From positions 1,426,001 to 1,490,000 of the forward strand of contig JAOCPU010000002.1 of the NCBI GenBank assembly GCA_035772785.1: a stretch of DNA of 64,000 bases, given 5' to 3'. Position 1 is the stretch's first letter. Every line of letters begins with the position of its first letter. Below the pieces are notes generated by a model that saw only the letters and a program-made list of their open reading frames with translations, was not told the origin of the DNA and did not search any database. Origin of the DNA: Phlebiopsis flavidoalba. Taxonomy: Eukaryota > Basidiomycota > Agaricomycetes > Polyporales > Phanerochaetaceae. Of the stretch, positions 36,601-47,158 are shown in pieces. A program made the translations under genes and the position numbers.

Positions 36601-38786
36601 TTGTCATTACAATATCGATTGGTGTGGTGCCTATATCGTCCTGGTGAAGTAAAATACCTGTTTAACGCTTTCATCGTGATCGTGAAACTAATCCTTCCTA
36701 GAAGACAACCACGCACGCCAAGTGTGCACAACCTAACTATAATACATTCTAGCATCTTTTAAGTCCTTCGCCTTCAGCTTTAGGGGGGGTGGGGGGGGGT
36801 GAGAAGTACGACTGTCTCCGAGTATTATCTGGCGTTTTCAACCTCGGAGAATTGCCGAGATGCGTTGATGCGTGCTACAGTCTGTGATAAATGGGATATC
36901 ATGGACAAAGGACGACGGCGAGATGCTATATGCACAGTACGTACCTCTTAGTCCGCCTTGACGTGCCGCTCTTAAAGCGACGGCCGGTGTTGTCAGCGTC
37001 TGGAGTACTATGTCCCCATTGTAAACGCCATGTTCATTCAGTCCAACGTCTCTGGCCCACTTAACGCTTCAAGTCTCTTTGTTTTACCGGCTCGCTCAAT
37101 GTTGGTATCAGTAACGACCCCTAACGGACACCCAGGCTAGCATAAAAGTGCAAAGGTCGTACACCGGCACGGAGTCGAGAGAGAGGGACCAGTGTTTGTT
37201 TGATGAACTTGGCCGGATCTGACGGCCTGTACATCTAACGTAGAGGACCATTATTCCCCTTCAGTAAGCTGAGAGTTTGACTTGCGGTGTCTAGGTCCCG
37301 AACGCTTGACAGCACCGGATCGTCTGGAGTTTAACATCAGCATGCTTTTCCCCAGACCTAACAAGACCTCTTCGCTCTTCATCTCCAAACTTCCTCACAT
37401 CGCTGCCGTATTTCTCCACCAACACATCAAACGCCATTAGTCCCCGCGTAAGCTTTGGCAAACGTCGCCCTTGGAGGGGTACGATCGAACATCACCGTCG
37501 ATGGTGAGTTTTTGTGTTATACGCCTGCCTTCACAGCCTCTTGTTGACATGCTCCTACGCAGCGATTGTTTGCTCAAGCTGTCCTGGATTAAAGTCACCC
37601 TTTGCCACGACATCACAGGCCTGGTCAACGTGACCGAGAATGACTACGACGATAATGACGATGACCAGTGCGTGCGCTGATTATCATTCATCACTCTCCT
37701 TCTGACATCTACCACAGCTCATGACCGTCATCTTGGGCGCTATGATCTTCTGGTATCAAAGCGTCTCATATCCGGCTTTCCTTGCGCTACACTCCCCCAT
37801 TCGCACATCCACACATTCACACTACTACACTGTTATCCCGTATAAGCCCGTCAACTGACCCTAGGGCTTCCGGAGGCCCACTAGTTCTCGGAATGAGGTG
37901 CCGTGCACGGCGGTAGAACCCCCCTCTCGAGGCGGACATCGTGGGTGCAAATTGGATCCTGTTCCGGCTCGCCCTTGGCAGGCTATGTCCCGTGAGAGCT
38001 TTTCAGCTCCGCGGTGGCGTGAGCACTGGTCTCACCCGAGGCTCGGATGGAGCGGAGGTGGGAATCCCTAGGCGCGGGCACAGAAGGGGAATTGGGATAC
38101 GCACAGGCGTGTCTCTGGGGACTCTTCTCAGCATCTTGCGTTGTCGCCCAAGACTAGCTTGGCTTGATCACGAACGACAACTGACTATATTGTTTTGTCG
38201 CTATCTCTCGTAGAATAGTCACACATCCACACACGGACTCTCTTTGGATTGTATTTTTAGCCAGTGCTTCATGTACATGTTTACGTCGTATTCGACTCTT
38301 CCCCACTGCTACTGCTGGTCATGTTGTGCAATCACCTATTTTAAATAACAGCTAATCCCATCGCGACGCAGGGCGGTGTAGCCATTCGTTTTCATCCTGG
38401 CTGAGAAACAACTGCTTATTGTTACAAATGAATTACAGCGAGTGAGCTGGGGATTAGGAATGAGAATGTAGTACAGATGGTCTAGGAACTAAGTCCGCTA
38501 AAATTCGGTGTGAGGAGCTACCCGTCCTTCCCCAGATAATTTGAATAACTTTGTTACCGCTTCCACCATGTTTTGGAAGCCAGCCACCAAGCCTTTCACA
38601 CAGAAAGACAGTGCCTCCTTGCACGCACGTACCCATCGTTGCAGATCATCCACAATCTAAAGACTTGGGCTTCTCCTTCGCCGGCTTGTGGAGACTAACT
38701 GTACTGGTGCAGCGGGAGCGGAAGCAACCCAATGTCAATTCAAACCACACAAATCAGGCGTGAAAGAACTGACCTGCGAAGGGTTC
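36601..38786. other. gene-poor stretch
   Basis: I see no gene I can defend. Two G-rich runs separated by a T lie at about 36,783-36,799. Near 37,330-37,680 on + there are short exon-like pieces with GT/AG borders (for example a donor at about 37,503), ending in an acidic run with DDNDDDQCVR at 37,680. This could be a small secreted protein, but no family is recognisable. The right end probably includes the 3' part and terminator of ERO1. Confidence 0.35.
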
Positions 38787-40446
38787 TCAGGCTTCTCCAC
38801 GCCCGCGAGAACTTCCCTTTCTGACTGTGCGCCTCCCCGCCCACATCTTCCTGAAGTCGTTCACTACGCGACGAGACTCTCTCGTGAACCGGTGAAGTGT
38901 GTTCATGAGAGCGCCGGACGACTTCGGAACGGGTAAGTAGATTGTGGGTTGATTTTGGGGGCTGTGGGGGTCGAATGTGTGAGCAGATGGATGTGATAGC
39001 ACTTGGGAGTACATACTCAAGAGCCGTCTCGTCGAGTTCGAAGAGAATCTTGAGGGCGGTGCCCCCACACCGGACGTCTGTACCTTTTGCCCCATAAACG
39101 GGGCACTTTGTCGCATCCCAGAACGCAGTCCATGATGCGTGAAACAGGTTGCGGAAGTGCTGCTTGAACTCCTCTTTCAAGATCTATACAAGGTTGAGCA
39201 TACCAATGGCAGCAGCGGGGCGGAAGATCGAGACCACACATCGGCGCGTTAGGGCCACGGAAGAGGGTAGTTTCGTCGAATTTGCCCACATTCTGAGCGA
39301 TGGAAATGACCTTTATTGAGCGTTCCAGGGTGTGTTGGTCGCTTTCGTCGGGTCCCTGTTCCACATAGTAGTCCATAGGCAGAAAGATATGGCCCAATCC
39401 GCGAGACAGCGCGCAGGAGAAGAACGGCATTGAAATAACATGTATTCGAGTCGTTCTGGATATGACGCCTATCCCCGGTCGATGAAACATTGTAGATTTG
39501 GACCCTGTCATTGTGTAAGGTCAGTAATCGACGCGCAGAGCTCAGCATAGATCCGACTCACCCATTTGCCAGTCGTCTGATTAAAGTCGTCATGACATAT
39601 ATGGGTGGATATACTCGCGTGCATACCTAGTCAACAAGGTCAGCAAGTTTCACAGCTTGACCAATTGATACATACCGGAAATGATCTTGTAGTATACACG
39701 TTGCTCTAAACATGTCTTCTGATTTCTTCTGGGTAACGCGTTGAGGGTGTCGAATTGAGAAACACCGAAACAGTTCTCTTCATATATCGACTTCCACACA
39801 CGAATGAGCGGATGGTTCCCGTGTATCCAGTGAAACGTTCAGGATTGACAGACAAAGTCAATGTAATCGCCCTCAGACATATCGTCCACGAAGCAGAAAT
39901 CCGAAAATCGCGGTAGTAGCACCCAGGTAGTTGATGAAGCTAAGTGCAAATTGAGTGGTATTTTCACATGCGCAAGACAGGCTGAACGCACATCTTCCCT
40001 TGAGGGAATCTCGACTTTACTCAGAGCCTTTGCTCTCCATGCTTCTGGGATCTCGCTCTAGTCGGTAGAAGTGTATCGCATCATTGAGTATTCCCAAAAA
40101 CTCGATAACTATACCTCGTCTACGGTGGTAATACCACATTCCCTATTCATACAACAACCCATTCTCTCTTGCCAGATTTGAAGAAAGGGGACAGTCGCGG
40201 TGACAGGAGATACCAACGGCTCTCATTTCGAAGTATTGTGAAGAATCACGAAAATGTCTCTGCCCATGCACGGGTGTTTCACGGGCCTCATGTTCCCCGA
40301 GAAACATTTTGCACTTGCCGCCAAACTTTCTTTCCGCAATCTCCTGGTTTTTTTCCCCGCTCGACGCTTCCCCCCCGGACAGAGATGACGGTCGTCATTC
40401 GCCCCGCAGACTCCGGCATTGAAAGCAGAAACCCGACGACGCTCAT
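38787..40446 (-). CDS. ERO1: ER oxidoreductin 1
   Basis: ERO1 is the FAD-dependent thiol oxidase of the ER lumen that re-oxidises protein disulfide isomerase. From the N-terminal side on the minus strand: a DLYRDCPF-type segment near 40,200, CMNRECGITTVDEV near 40,130 (then an intron), IPEAWRAKALSKVEIPS near 40,040 and DDMSEGDYID near 39,870. FTGYTG and VWKSIYEENCFG follow near 39,830-39,790, then CLEQRVYYKIISG near 39,690 and SISTHICHDDFNQTTGKW near 39,570. LLRAVSRIGPYLSAYDY comes next, then IAQNVGKFDETTLFRG near 39,270, LKEEFKQHFRNLF near 39,170 and MDCVGCDKCRLWGK near 39,120, which is the CxxCxxC active site (read with small shifts). GTALKILFELDE near 39,050 and ALMNTLHRFTESRR-like sequence near 38,890 close the core. 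The first exon and signal peptide are not certain; ATG at 40,446 is a guess. Confidence 0.9.
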
Positions 40447-41218
40447 GTAAGGAGGTCTGGTTTGTCCGACGGGTACAATTGTGTAACAGACAGGTCAGGT
40501 GGATATTTGCACTGGTAGATCAAAGAATAGAACAACGCCCGAGCATATATTATGCTGGTGGATGGAGGTGAGGCGCGTAAGACCGAACTGCCTGAACGGG
40601 AAGAGGACCGACGTGGAACTTGTTGGACGAGCGGGGGAATAGACCCTTAGCATACTCAGTTCCAGTCCGCATCAGGGGGGGGGGGGGGAGGCACCGTGAA
40701 GGCGCAATCTCTAGGGCTGCAGCAGACGTCGAACCAGGCTCATGCTCTGAAACAGGCTTTTGTTACAGCACCCCTCAGGTAAAAGACATATGGGCCATCA
40801 CAAGCACCAGAGGGTGTAGAGATATGAAATTTTATCCTAATCCAAATCTCGCGTCGTGGGCCCTTCCATATGAGGTCGCATCACATTCATCCCGGTCCAA
40901 GCCCAGATTGACATCCCCAATTTAATCCCAGGCGAGCCCGCAGCTACATATGGACAGCGTTATTCAATAACGTCCGTGCATGTATCACTCGGTACTGAGA
41001 CCACAAGTGAGCAGCCATGATGATCGCGTGCCAATGGGGGCCAAATGCGGGACAGGCGCAAAACTGTATCTATAAATAACCTTCCCCCCCCCGGCCACCC
41101 CCCCTAAAGTAAAAAAACCGTTTTGTCCCACCGGTTGTGCCTGTCGTAAGACGGTACAGGAAGAACGGCGCTGGTCATTGCCCTTCAGTCCTCGAGTCCC
41201 ACTACATGATTACAATCT
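40447..41218. other. divergent intergenic region
   Basis: Region between the 5' ends of ERO1 (-) and the P450 (+). It contains a run of 14 G at 40,675-40,688 and a C-rich tract with CCCCCCCCGG near 41,085-41,105. A 100-codon + frame at 40,620-40,925 spans the G-run and has no recognisable domain. Confidence 0.4.
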
Positions 41219-43370
41219 TTGCAGCGCTATAGGCCTAGCATCTTTTGCTTTGGGCCGTGCAAACGGCCCTTTTATGTTTATAAGCGCTTTCAAAAAGTGA
41301 GTGGCAGAACCATTCTTTTGTGCATCTCGATGGGTGATTCACACCGAGTCGTAAACAGAGCGTGTAAAGGTCTTCCTACGTACGTCTGCCTGTTTGAGCC
41401 GACGGCTCATCCATGGGCGGCTTTCTTTCCCAAGGGAACATGGAATCCCAAATCACCCACGCATGGGACCACCAAGACAGTACGCACAATAGCTTTCGTC
41501 TAGTATCACCTTTCCCGGCTCCGCACGAAACATGTTCTGAATGAGGGTATGAAAGTACTCGGGGCGAAGCTAATATTCTATCGTTCCATCTACCTAATTG
41601 GGCATCAGCCGTAATTCAAAGCGCTGGTCCTCCCCGAGGCGAACAACAAATTTACACCCCGACATCAAGACATTTCCAAAGCCCCTAAGGGACGACCACC
41701 CTTAAGTATGTCGTTGTGTTTGGACGAGCAAAAATGACATTATTAATGAGCGACTAGCTTTATGGGCAAACACATCGTCACTTTGAATGGCGAGCTAATG
41801 GGAGACAACATCGGTAAAAATAACTGCTCCTGTCTTTGACAAATCAACGTGCGTGATCAGCCCCGGATTTCTTAAAGACTTGCTGGCCTTGACACAAGCC
41901 CCTCTTCAGTTTTATGCAGACGTTTTAGGAGAGTCACGACAGGATCGCTGTACAAGAAAATGGTTGCTTGTGATCCCTACCGTGAACAATGGCAATTCCG
42001 GGGACCAGCACTATTTTGAGAACTTCAACGACCTTTACCACTCGGGTAAGCAAAAGTTCATATTCGCTTTACACTACCTTGTCACTCTTGATGCCTTTTG
42101 AAGCTTGCCCGTGCTTATAAGTTATCGCAGCCTATTGATGGATTCAATATGAGATTGTTGCCATGGGACGGTTCATTCAGTCGAGAAGGTTTTCAAGGAA
42201 CCATTTGGATGTTCGATCATCGTGCGTGTATGCAGAAAGTGCTCCTACCCACGGTCTTCTTCCGCGGCTCGTGTTCTTTAAGCTTCCCGTCAAACGCGTA
42301 CGTAACGGCTGGTTCACTAGGGTTTGGAGTGAGGAACGCTGACAGGGAATTCCTGGCTGAGGAGATATGATCACTGACTTCAGCGAAGCTACAACGTTGG
42401 TCCCTTGTATCTTTAAATATCGGGGCTGCTAAGCGCAAAGGAACTTTCTCCTTGGATAAGAATGAAAGAATCCGCGATAAACCGGGAACCTATTCATCCG
42501 AGTAGTTACTGGCCAGTACAATACACCGACAGCTCCGAGGGCCTTAGCCACGATGATATCAGGGGAGGCAACCTCTTTCATTTAATCTGTTTGCTGGGGT
42601 GCGTATCCCATTGTCTGGCATCATGCCGACAGATGTAGCTAATGTGTGAGGGGGTAGCAGCGAGACAACAGCCCATGCTTTGGTTTACTACTCTGGCAAT
42701 GTTGGCGTTGCATCAAGATGAGCAGGAAAGAATTTTCCAACACACTTGCCTCCGTGCTGAGGATCGAGACATGGTACGCATCAAATCCAAACAATGCGGC
42801 ATCCCCACAACATCTTTCCAGGGATATACGCCGATTACATGACCTGGCTCCTGTTCTTCATTGTTTCTATGAGGCGCTTCGTTTATACCGTATGTCTTCG
42901 CCGTCAGCGCTTTGTGAGACTTTTATACTCATCTTTTACACAGCTGCCGCCTCAACAGTCTTCGAATAACATCGAAAGGACACCACTCTCGTCCGCCCCA
43001 GGTCTCACTACAGAGGGACACGACACCGCGTTTATCGGACAAGGCATAGAACTTATCATCGATATGATAGGCAGCACTCGCAATCCACGCAACTTCCCCG
43101 ACCCGACTGCTTTCAAGCCGCGGCGCTGGGAGTCAACCGACATGGCGTCATGGAGAACTTCATGGCGTTCAGCGCCGGACCTAGGCTGTGCCTCGGCCGA
43201 AAATTCAGCACGGTTGAGTCCGTGTGCTTCTTGAGTAATCTTCTGCGCGATTGGAAGTTTGAGGTCAAGCTGGGAGAAGGGTGAAACACCTGCGCAATGG
43301 CAAGAGAGAGTCATGCAACCAGAGTTCAGGATCACGCTGAAGATTGGTATGTTGGTCCATGGCTTCCACT
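41219..43370 (+). CDS. cytochrome P450 monooxygenase
   Basis: A basidiomycete P450, a heme-thiolate monooxygenase of the ER membrane. Visible pieces, in order: FPKGTWNPKSP near 41,435 (resembling the region after the N-terminal anchor), FPKPLRD near 41,673, GKHIVTLNGEL near 41,765 with ITAPVFDKST near 41,820 (the 'W..HRKITAPAF' C-helix area) and FHLFAG|HETTAQPMLWFTT across an intron near 42,580-42,655 (the I-helix). MLALHQDEQERIFQH and FYEALRLYRMSSP (the K-helix ExxR) follow near 42,690-42,895. FPDPTAFKPRRWE near 43,100 is the PERF region, and MAFSAGPRLCLGRKF near 43,165-43,210 is the heme-binding loop with its axial Cys. The body continues to RVMQPEFRITLKIG near 43,345. The 5' end and membrane anchor are uncertain, and so is the exact stop. 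The substrate cannot be inferred. It converges on the GMC oxidoreductase gene. Confidence 0.85.
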
Positions 43371-43527
43371 TAGAAAAGACATTAATTCGAGCCCAGATAA
43401 TATTCCTCTTCTTGGTGACATCGTCGCCGCTCACTTTGAAACGTAGGACAATGGAATTCAGGGCACTTTGCCGAGACGGACGTCATCGCATTAAACCCAT
43501 CTGCATCGTAGCGTACATCGCATTTAA

Positions 43528-46073
43528 TTAGAGCCACTCTGCTTGGATGATTTCGGCAGCCTGTGCATGAGCGGCATCGTCAAGAATAGGTGAGGTGGTT
43601 AGTGTGCGTAGAGTTACCAACCTTCTCTCCTATGGCATATGCAACGGACTTGTGTGTGACAAGTAAGCTCCTAACGGCGGGTCAATAATCGCTATCATGC
43701 CCATGGTGGCGGCAGATGGACACACTAAAGGCATGATCGATAGATCCCCTTTGAACAATTTAGCACCTGCGGGCATGCGATAGTCATTCGCACTCACGAC
43801 CCGAAGATTGCTCGTCCCATATACCCTCAGCTTGGCATCTGCACCACGCCCCCATCCTCCACCGCGGTAACATCGCCGCCGTACCTACCGGGATGGTAGA
43901 TAGGCCTGCATACTCCTTCACAAACTCCTCCAAGCCTTTCCTACCCTGCGCCAGGACATCAGCAGAGGGCATCACGTGCGCCTTGACGGCGAGGCTCATA
44001 GGCTCGGTCCTATACAATTTCAGCGCAGCCTCAAGCATGTGTACGGCCATGTCTAGATCAGCTTCGTTCGAGAGGTAATTCGGGTCTATCGCAGGTGGAA
44101 CCAGAGGATCCGGTGATGCGAGGTGGACGCTGCGTCCCCCGGGAGAACGGGTGCGTGAGGAGGCAGCTCAGAGAGCAATAACGTTTACCGGGCTGTGGTG
44201 GTGGAGTGTTTGCGGCGGTCTGGTGTCCGTTGTAATAGATAAGTCTGAAAACTAAGGTAAGTCTTTTTTACACGAGATAAATCGAGGAGACATACTCTGC
44301 GTGTACGTGACGCTCATTATTGAGCATTCGCTGCAAAATCTCGTACTGTTTCTGTAGCCCAGATGCAAGCGATGGTACCGCGCGGGCGACGCTATCCGTA
44401 CACCTAACATGAGTGTGCTCTTTCCAATTTTGAATCTCGGCTCTATTGCCAAGAAAGTCCGCTGACAAAAAGATGAGACCTGGGACGGGGACTGTGGAGA
44501 ATACGCCAGCTTTCTTCTCTTGGCTTCAAGATTTCGGTCAGAGAAACGGAATCAAATGCTGCATAAGTTATCGTCTCACTAGAGCTTGTTGTGCTTTTCG
44601 AGAACTGCAGGGTCATCGCGTAAAAGGTCCATGGTTTCATCGGCGGTCTCAACCTCCACGATAGTAGTGAAGCCAAGATGTTCCTCTGGTGAGATATGAA
44701 CCAAATGTGAGCACGAAATGAGCAGAGACTCCTATCTCTTACGAAGATTCTCGCCAACACCCGGTAGATCTACTCGCGTTTCGATGTCGTATTTCGACAA
44801 TACTTCTCGACCACCTATGCCCGATAACTCGAGGATATGTGGAGTTTGAAATGAGCCTGGACATCTTTGTAATTCCGGAGCATATAAAGCAGAGATCGCG
44901 CACCTGCGCATACCACCACGTCTCGTTTCACATTGCTCATGGCGAGAAGCTTGCCATCTTGAATGAACTCCACTCCAACGGCTTTGAGGGCGTCCTCTGG
45001 CTTGTGCCTTTCCGTAATGACTTTAGTAACATGAGCCTCGGTCAATATCATCAGATTCGGTCTTAGAAGGTTAGGCTCGACGTAGGCATTGACAGTGTAT
45101 GATCGTATTCCTGTTTCCGCATCGACTGAAAGCAGAGAAGAGGTACACCCGTCATTTACACCATTTCCCTATGGCGGTATCAGAGGATGTGTCCTTGGTA
45201 CACTCGCTGAATATGCCTTACTGATTCTGGATTTCGCGGGACACCAAGCTTCTCTGCGGTGTCAAAGATTCTCGAGTGCATCTCTGTCCAGATGGTGGTA
45301 GGTGATTTCTTGATTGGACCTTAACGCTGGCAGATAAGCTGAGGAGTAGAAGGAATAGTGCAGCGCATTTACCACTGGAGCCATGGATAGATGGATCAGG
45401 GTCTATCGCATACTTCATTTTGTGGGCAGTGGGAAAGCCGCTTAGTTGCAGCGTTTCGCTCTGAACTGTTCATCAGATGCATAAGAGATGTTGCACGGAT
45501 ATGTGACCTTTTTCATGCATTCGAGAAAAGAATCCCAGTTCCAGCCTTCGTTTCCAAGGTCCTCGAGTGCATCGATCTCGTTTTTGCAAGGCCGAGTAAT
45601 ATTCGTAAAATTCATCTTGACACGGCGAAGGTTAGCGAAGCCATCTAGAATACTGGTTACAGCGCACAAATGAAGAGCCACCTAACCCCTTCCCGCGGGG
45701 TTTGAGTAACAACTCTGTCGTTTGCATGCTTCTGAGGTACAGTGACCAGCATCCAGTCAAAAGTGGGATTGCCAATGTTTCGGCCAATATTCCCTAGAAA
45801 GAATCAGTTTCAGTCCAGTCAAGCGACATCTTGAGATATCTTTAGCTACCAGGAATGTCAATCTCTGGAACATGGCAATGGTTTGCTCCTGCTTCAATGA
45901 CAAGGACCCGGACTTCGGGGTTCTCTGTGAGTCTGAACAACGTTGATTAGTCGAGAGGAGCCATTGAAACAAGATACGTGCCGAGTCGCCAGCACTAGAC
46001 CGGAAGTTCCTCCACCCACGATGATGTAGTCAATCGGAGCGGAATCCAGCTGCGCGTAATTAACAAATGGCAT
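43528..46073 (-). CDS. GMC oxidoreductase (FAD-dependent alcohol/sugar oxidase type)
   Basis: Member of the glucose-methanol-choline family, such as aryl-alcohol oxidase or a glucose dehydrogenase relative. ATG at 46,073 gives MPFVNYAQLDSAPIDYIIVG, with the Rossmann motif GGGTSGLVLAT. Then come ENPEVRVLVIEAGAN near 45,890, GRNIGNPTFDWMLVTVP near 45,780, PRGKGLGGSSF near 45,700, NEGWNWDSFLECMKKVTY near 45,530, VKRDVVVCAGA near 44,930 and ILELSGIG near 44,830. The C-terminus has LASPDPLVPPAIDPNYLSNE near 44,100, VHMLEAALKLYRTEPM near 44,020, YHPVGTAAMLP near 43,900 with the catalytic His (one extra G in the run), LRVYGTSNLRVV near 43,820 and AAHAQAAEIIQAEWL ending at TAA 43,528-43,530. No signal peptide is evident at this start, so an intracellular location or a missed upstream exon is possible. 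The substrate is unknown. Confidence 0.92.
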
Positions 46074-46188
46074 TCTGTAGTAGAATAGCACTGAGAGATG
46101 TCAGAACAGCGTTCAAGTTGTACTTGCACTGCGTAAGTGATCCCAGGATGAGATAAGCGATCATGCTAATGTTCACATGTCCTCCCTG

Positions 46189-46340
46189 TAGTGTTGCCGT
46201 GGAGTGGAGGGACTCTGGACTGGAGGCGCCTCCACCTCCACCGGCACGCCGGCATTCCCCTCCAGCGTACCTCCAGAGAGCACGTGTATGCCTCTGGCGG
46301 ACTCTGGACTCTGGAGGACTCCAGAGGCCACAGGGAGCCG
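46189..46340 (+). repeat. left arm of the inverted repeat
   Basis: Begins TAGTGTTGCCGTGGAGTGG and contains CACGTGTATGCCTC, followed by repeated CTCTGG(A)GG units. The arms differ by several indels and substitutions, so they are diverged or poorly sequenced copies. Confidence 0.65.
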
Positions 46341-46739
46341 ATACTGTCACGCGTAATACCCGCAAATGGTTTTCGGTTGCCCGAATGTGGTGTTTATCTT
46401 AGCGTAGAGTCAATCAAATGTCTACAGCCCCACATCAAGAAGATGCGCAGCGACTCCTCCAAGTTCTGAGCCGTAGTACAGCTGGTATACACAGTGCAGC
46501 GGCTGTCCTGGCGCATACATATGTGCCACATTCCGTACACTATCCAAAGAACAGTGGGTGCTTGTTGACGATATCATCACTCACAGGCTATAGCCAGCTC
46601 GCTGCTACCGCTACAGTCTTAAAACTTTAATGAGAACCACACTTGCCCGCATTCCGTGTATTTCTGACACCTCACATATGATATACTAGTTTACTCATAG
46701 AGAGTCGAATCATAACGCGAGTAAGTAGCTATAAGATTG

Positions 46740-46871
46740 ACTTCAGGGTCTCTGGAGGCACTCTGGAGGACGCTGGAGGCATACACGTGTCCCTCCGGAG
46801 AGCTCTGGAGTGACATGCCGATGATGGCCGTGCACTCCAGAGGACTCTGCCTCCACTCCACGGCAACACTA
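46740..46871 (-). repeat. right arm of the inverted repeat
   Basis: Read on the minus strand it starts TAGTGTTGCCGTGGAGTGG, as the left arm does, and includes ACACGTGTATGCCTCCAG. Its inner border near 46,740 is fuzzy. Confidence 0.65.
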
Positions 46872-47158
46872 TCTCCCTGGGCCCCACTAGCGGTTAGATG
46901 GCGAGGCCAGAACCACAATGAGGTGATATTGTCTCGCACGCTCAGGCTCACCTCGGTGCCTTTGGGAGGAGGAAACATGCTAAGGCGCGCATTCCGAACT
47001 CGGTCGCGGCGAAGTTCAAACTCAGAAAACAGCTCCGCTAGCTTTCGCTGAAAGGTATCGAAGGCTTCGACGTTCGTTCGTCTCCCTTGTTCTCCCCTCC
47101 ATCCTCTGTTTCTCTGGTCTCTCATCCTAGTCTCACCCATCACAAGAGCTGGTCAACG

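Larger units (their letters stand above)
46189..46871. mobile_element. inverted-repeat element with TA flanks (MITE-like)
   Basis: The sequence TAGTGTTGCCGTGGAGTGG at 46,189 recurs in inverted orientation ending at 46,871 (CCACTCCACGGCAACACTA). The similarity continues inward for roughly 140-150 bp on each side, with matching inner landmarks (CACGTGTATGCCTC at about 46,281 against GAGGCATACACGTG at about 46,776) and many CTCTGGAGG/CCTCCAGAG units. The element is about 683 bp, with about 400 bp between the arms. Both outer ends sit on TA, the target-site duplication of Tc1/mariner elements. No transposase frame lies inside, so it would be non-autonomous. It lies between the 5' ends of the GMC gene (-) and the Ser/Pro-rich gene (+). 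Confidence 0.65.
46074..47158. promoter_or_regulatory. divergent promoter interval interrupted by the element
   Basis: The only space between the start of the GMC oxidoreductase gene (-) and the Ser/Pro-rich gene (+). The left part (46,074-46,188) and right part (46,872-47,158) flank the inverted-repeat element. The last 80 bp before the + gene's ATG are pyrimidine-rich (TCTCCCTTGTTCTCCCCTCC-like), a usual leader composition in these fungi. Confidence 0.4.

Noticed and set aside
37330..37680. Possible hydrophobin or small secreted protein
   Set aside because: Exon-like pieces and a donor are present, but the eight-cysteine pattern and the CN..CC motif of hydrophobins are absent.
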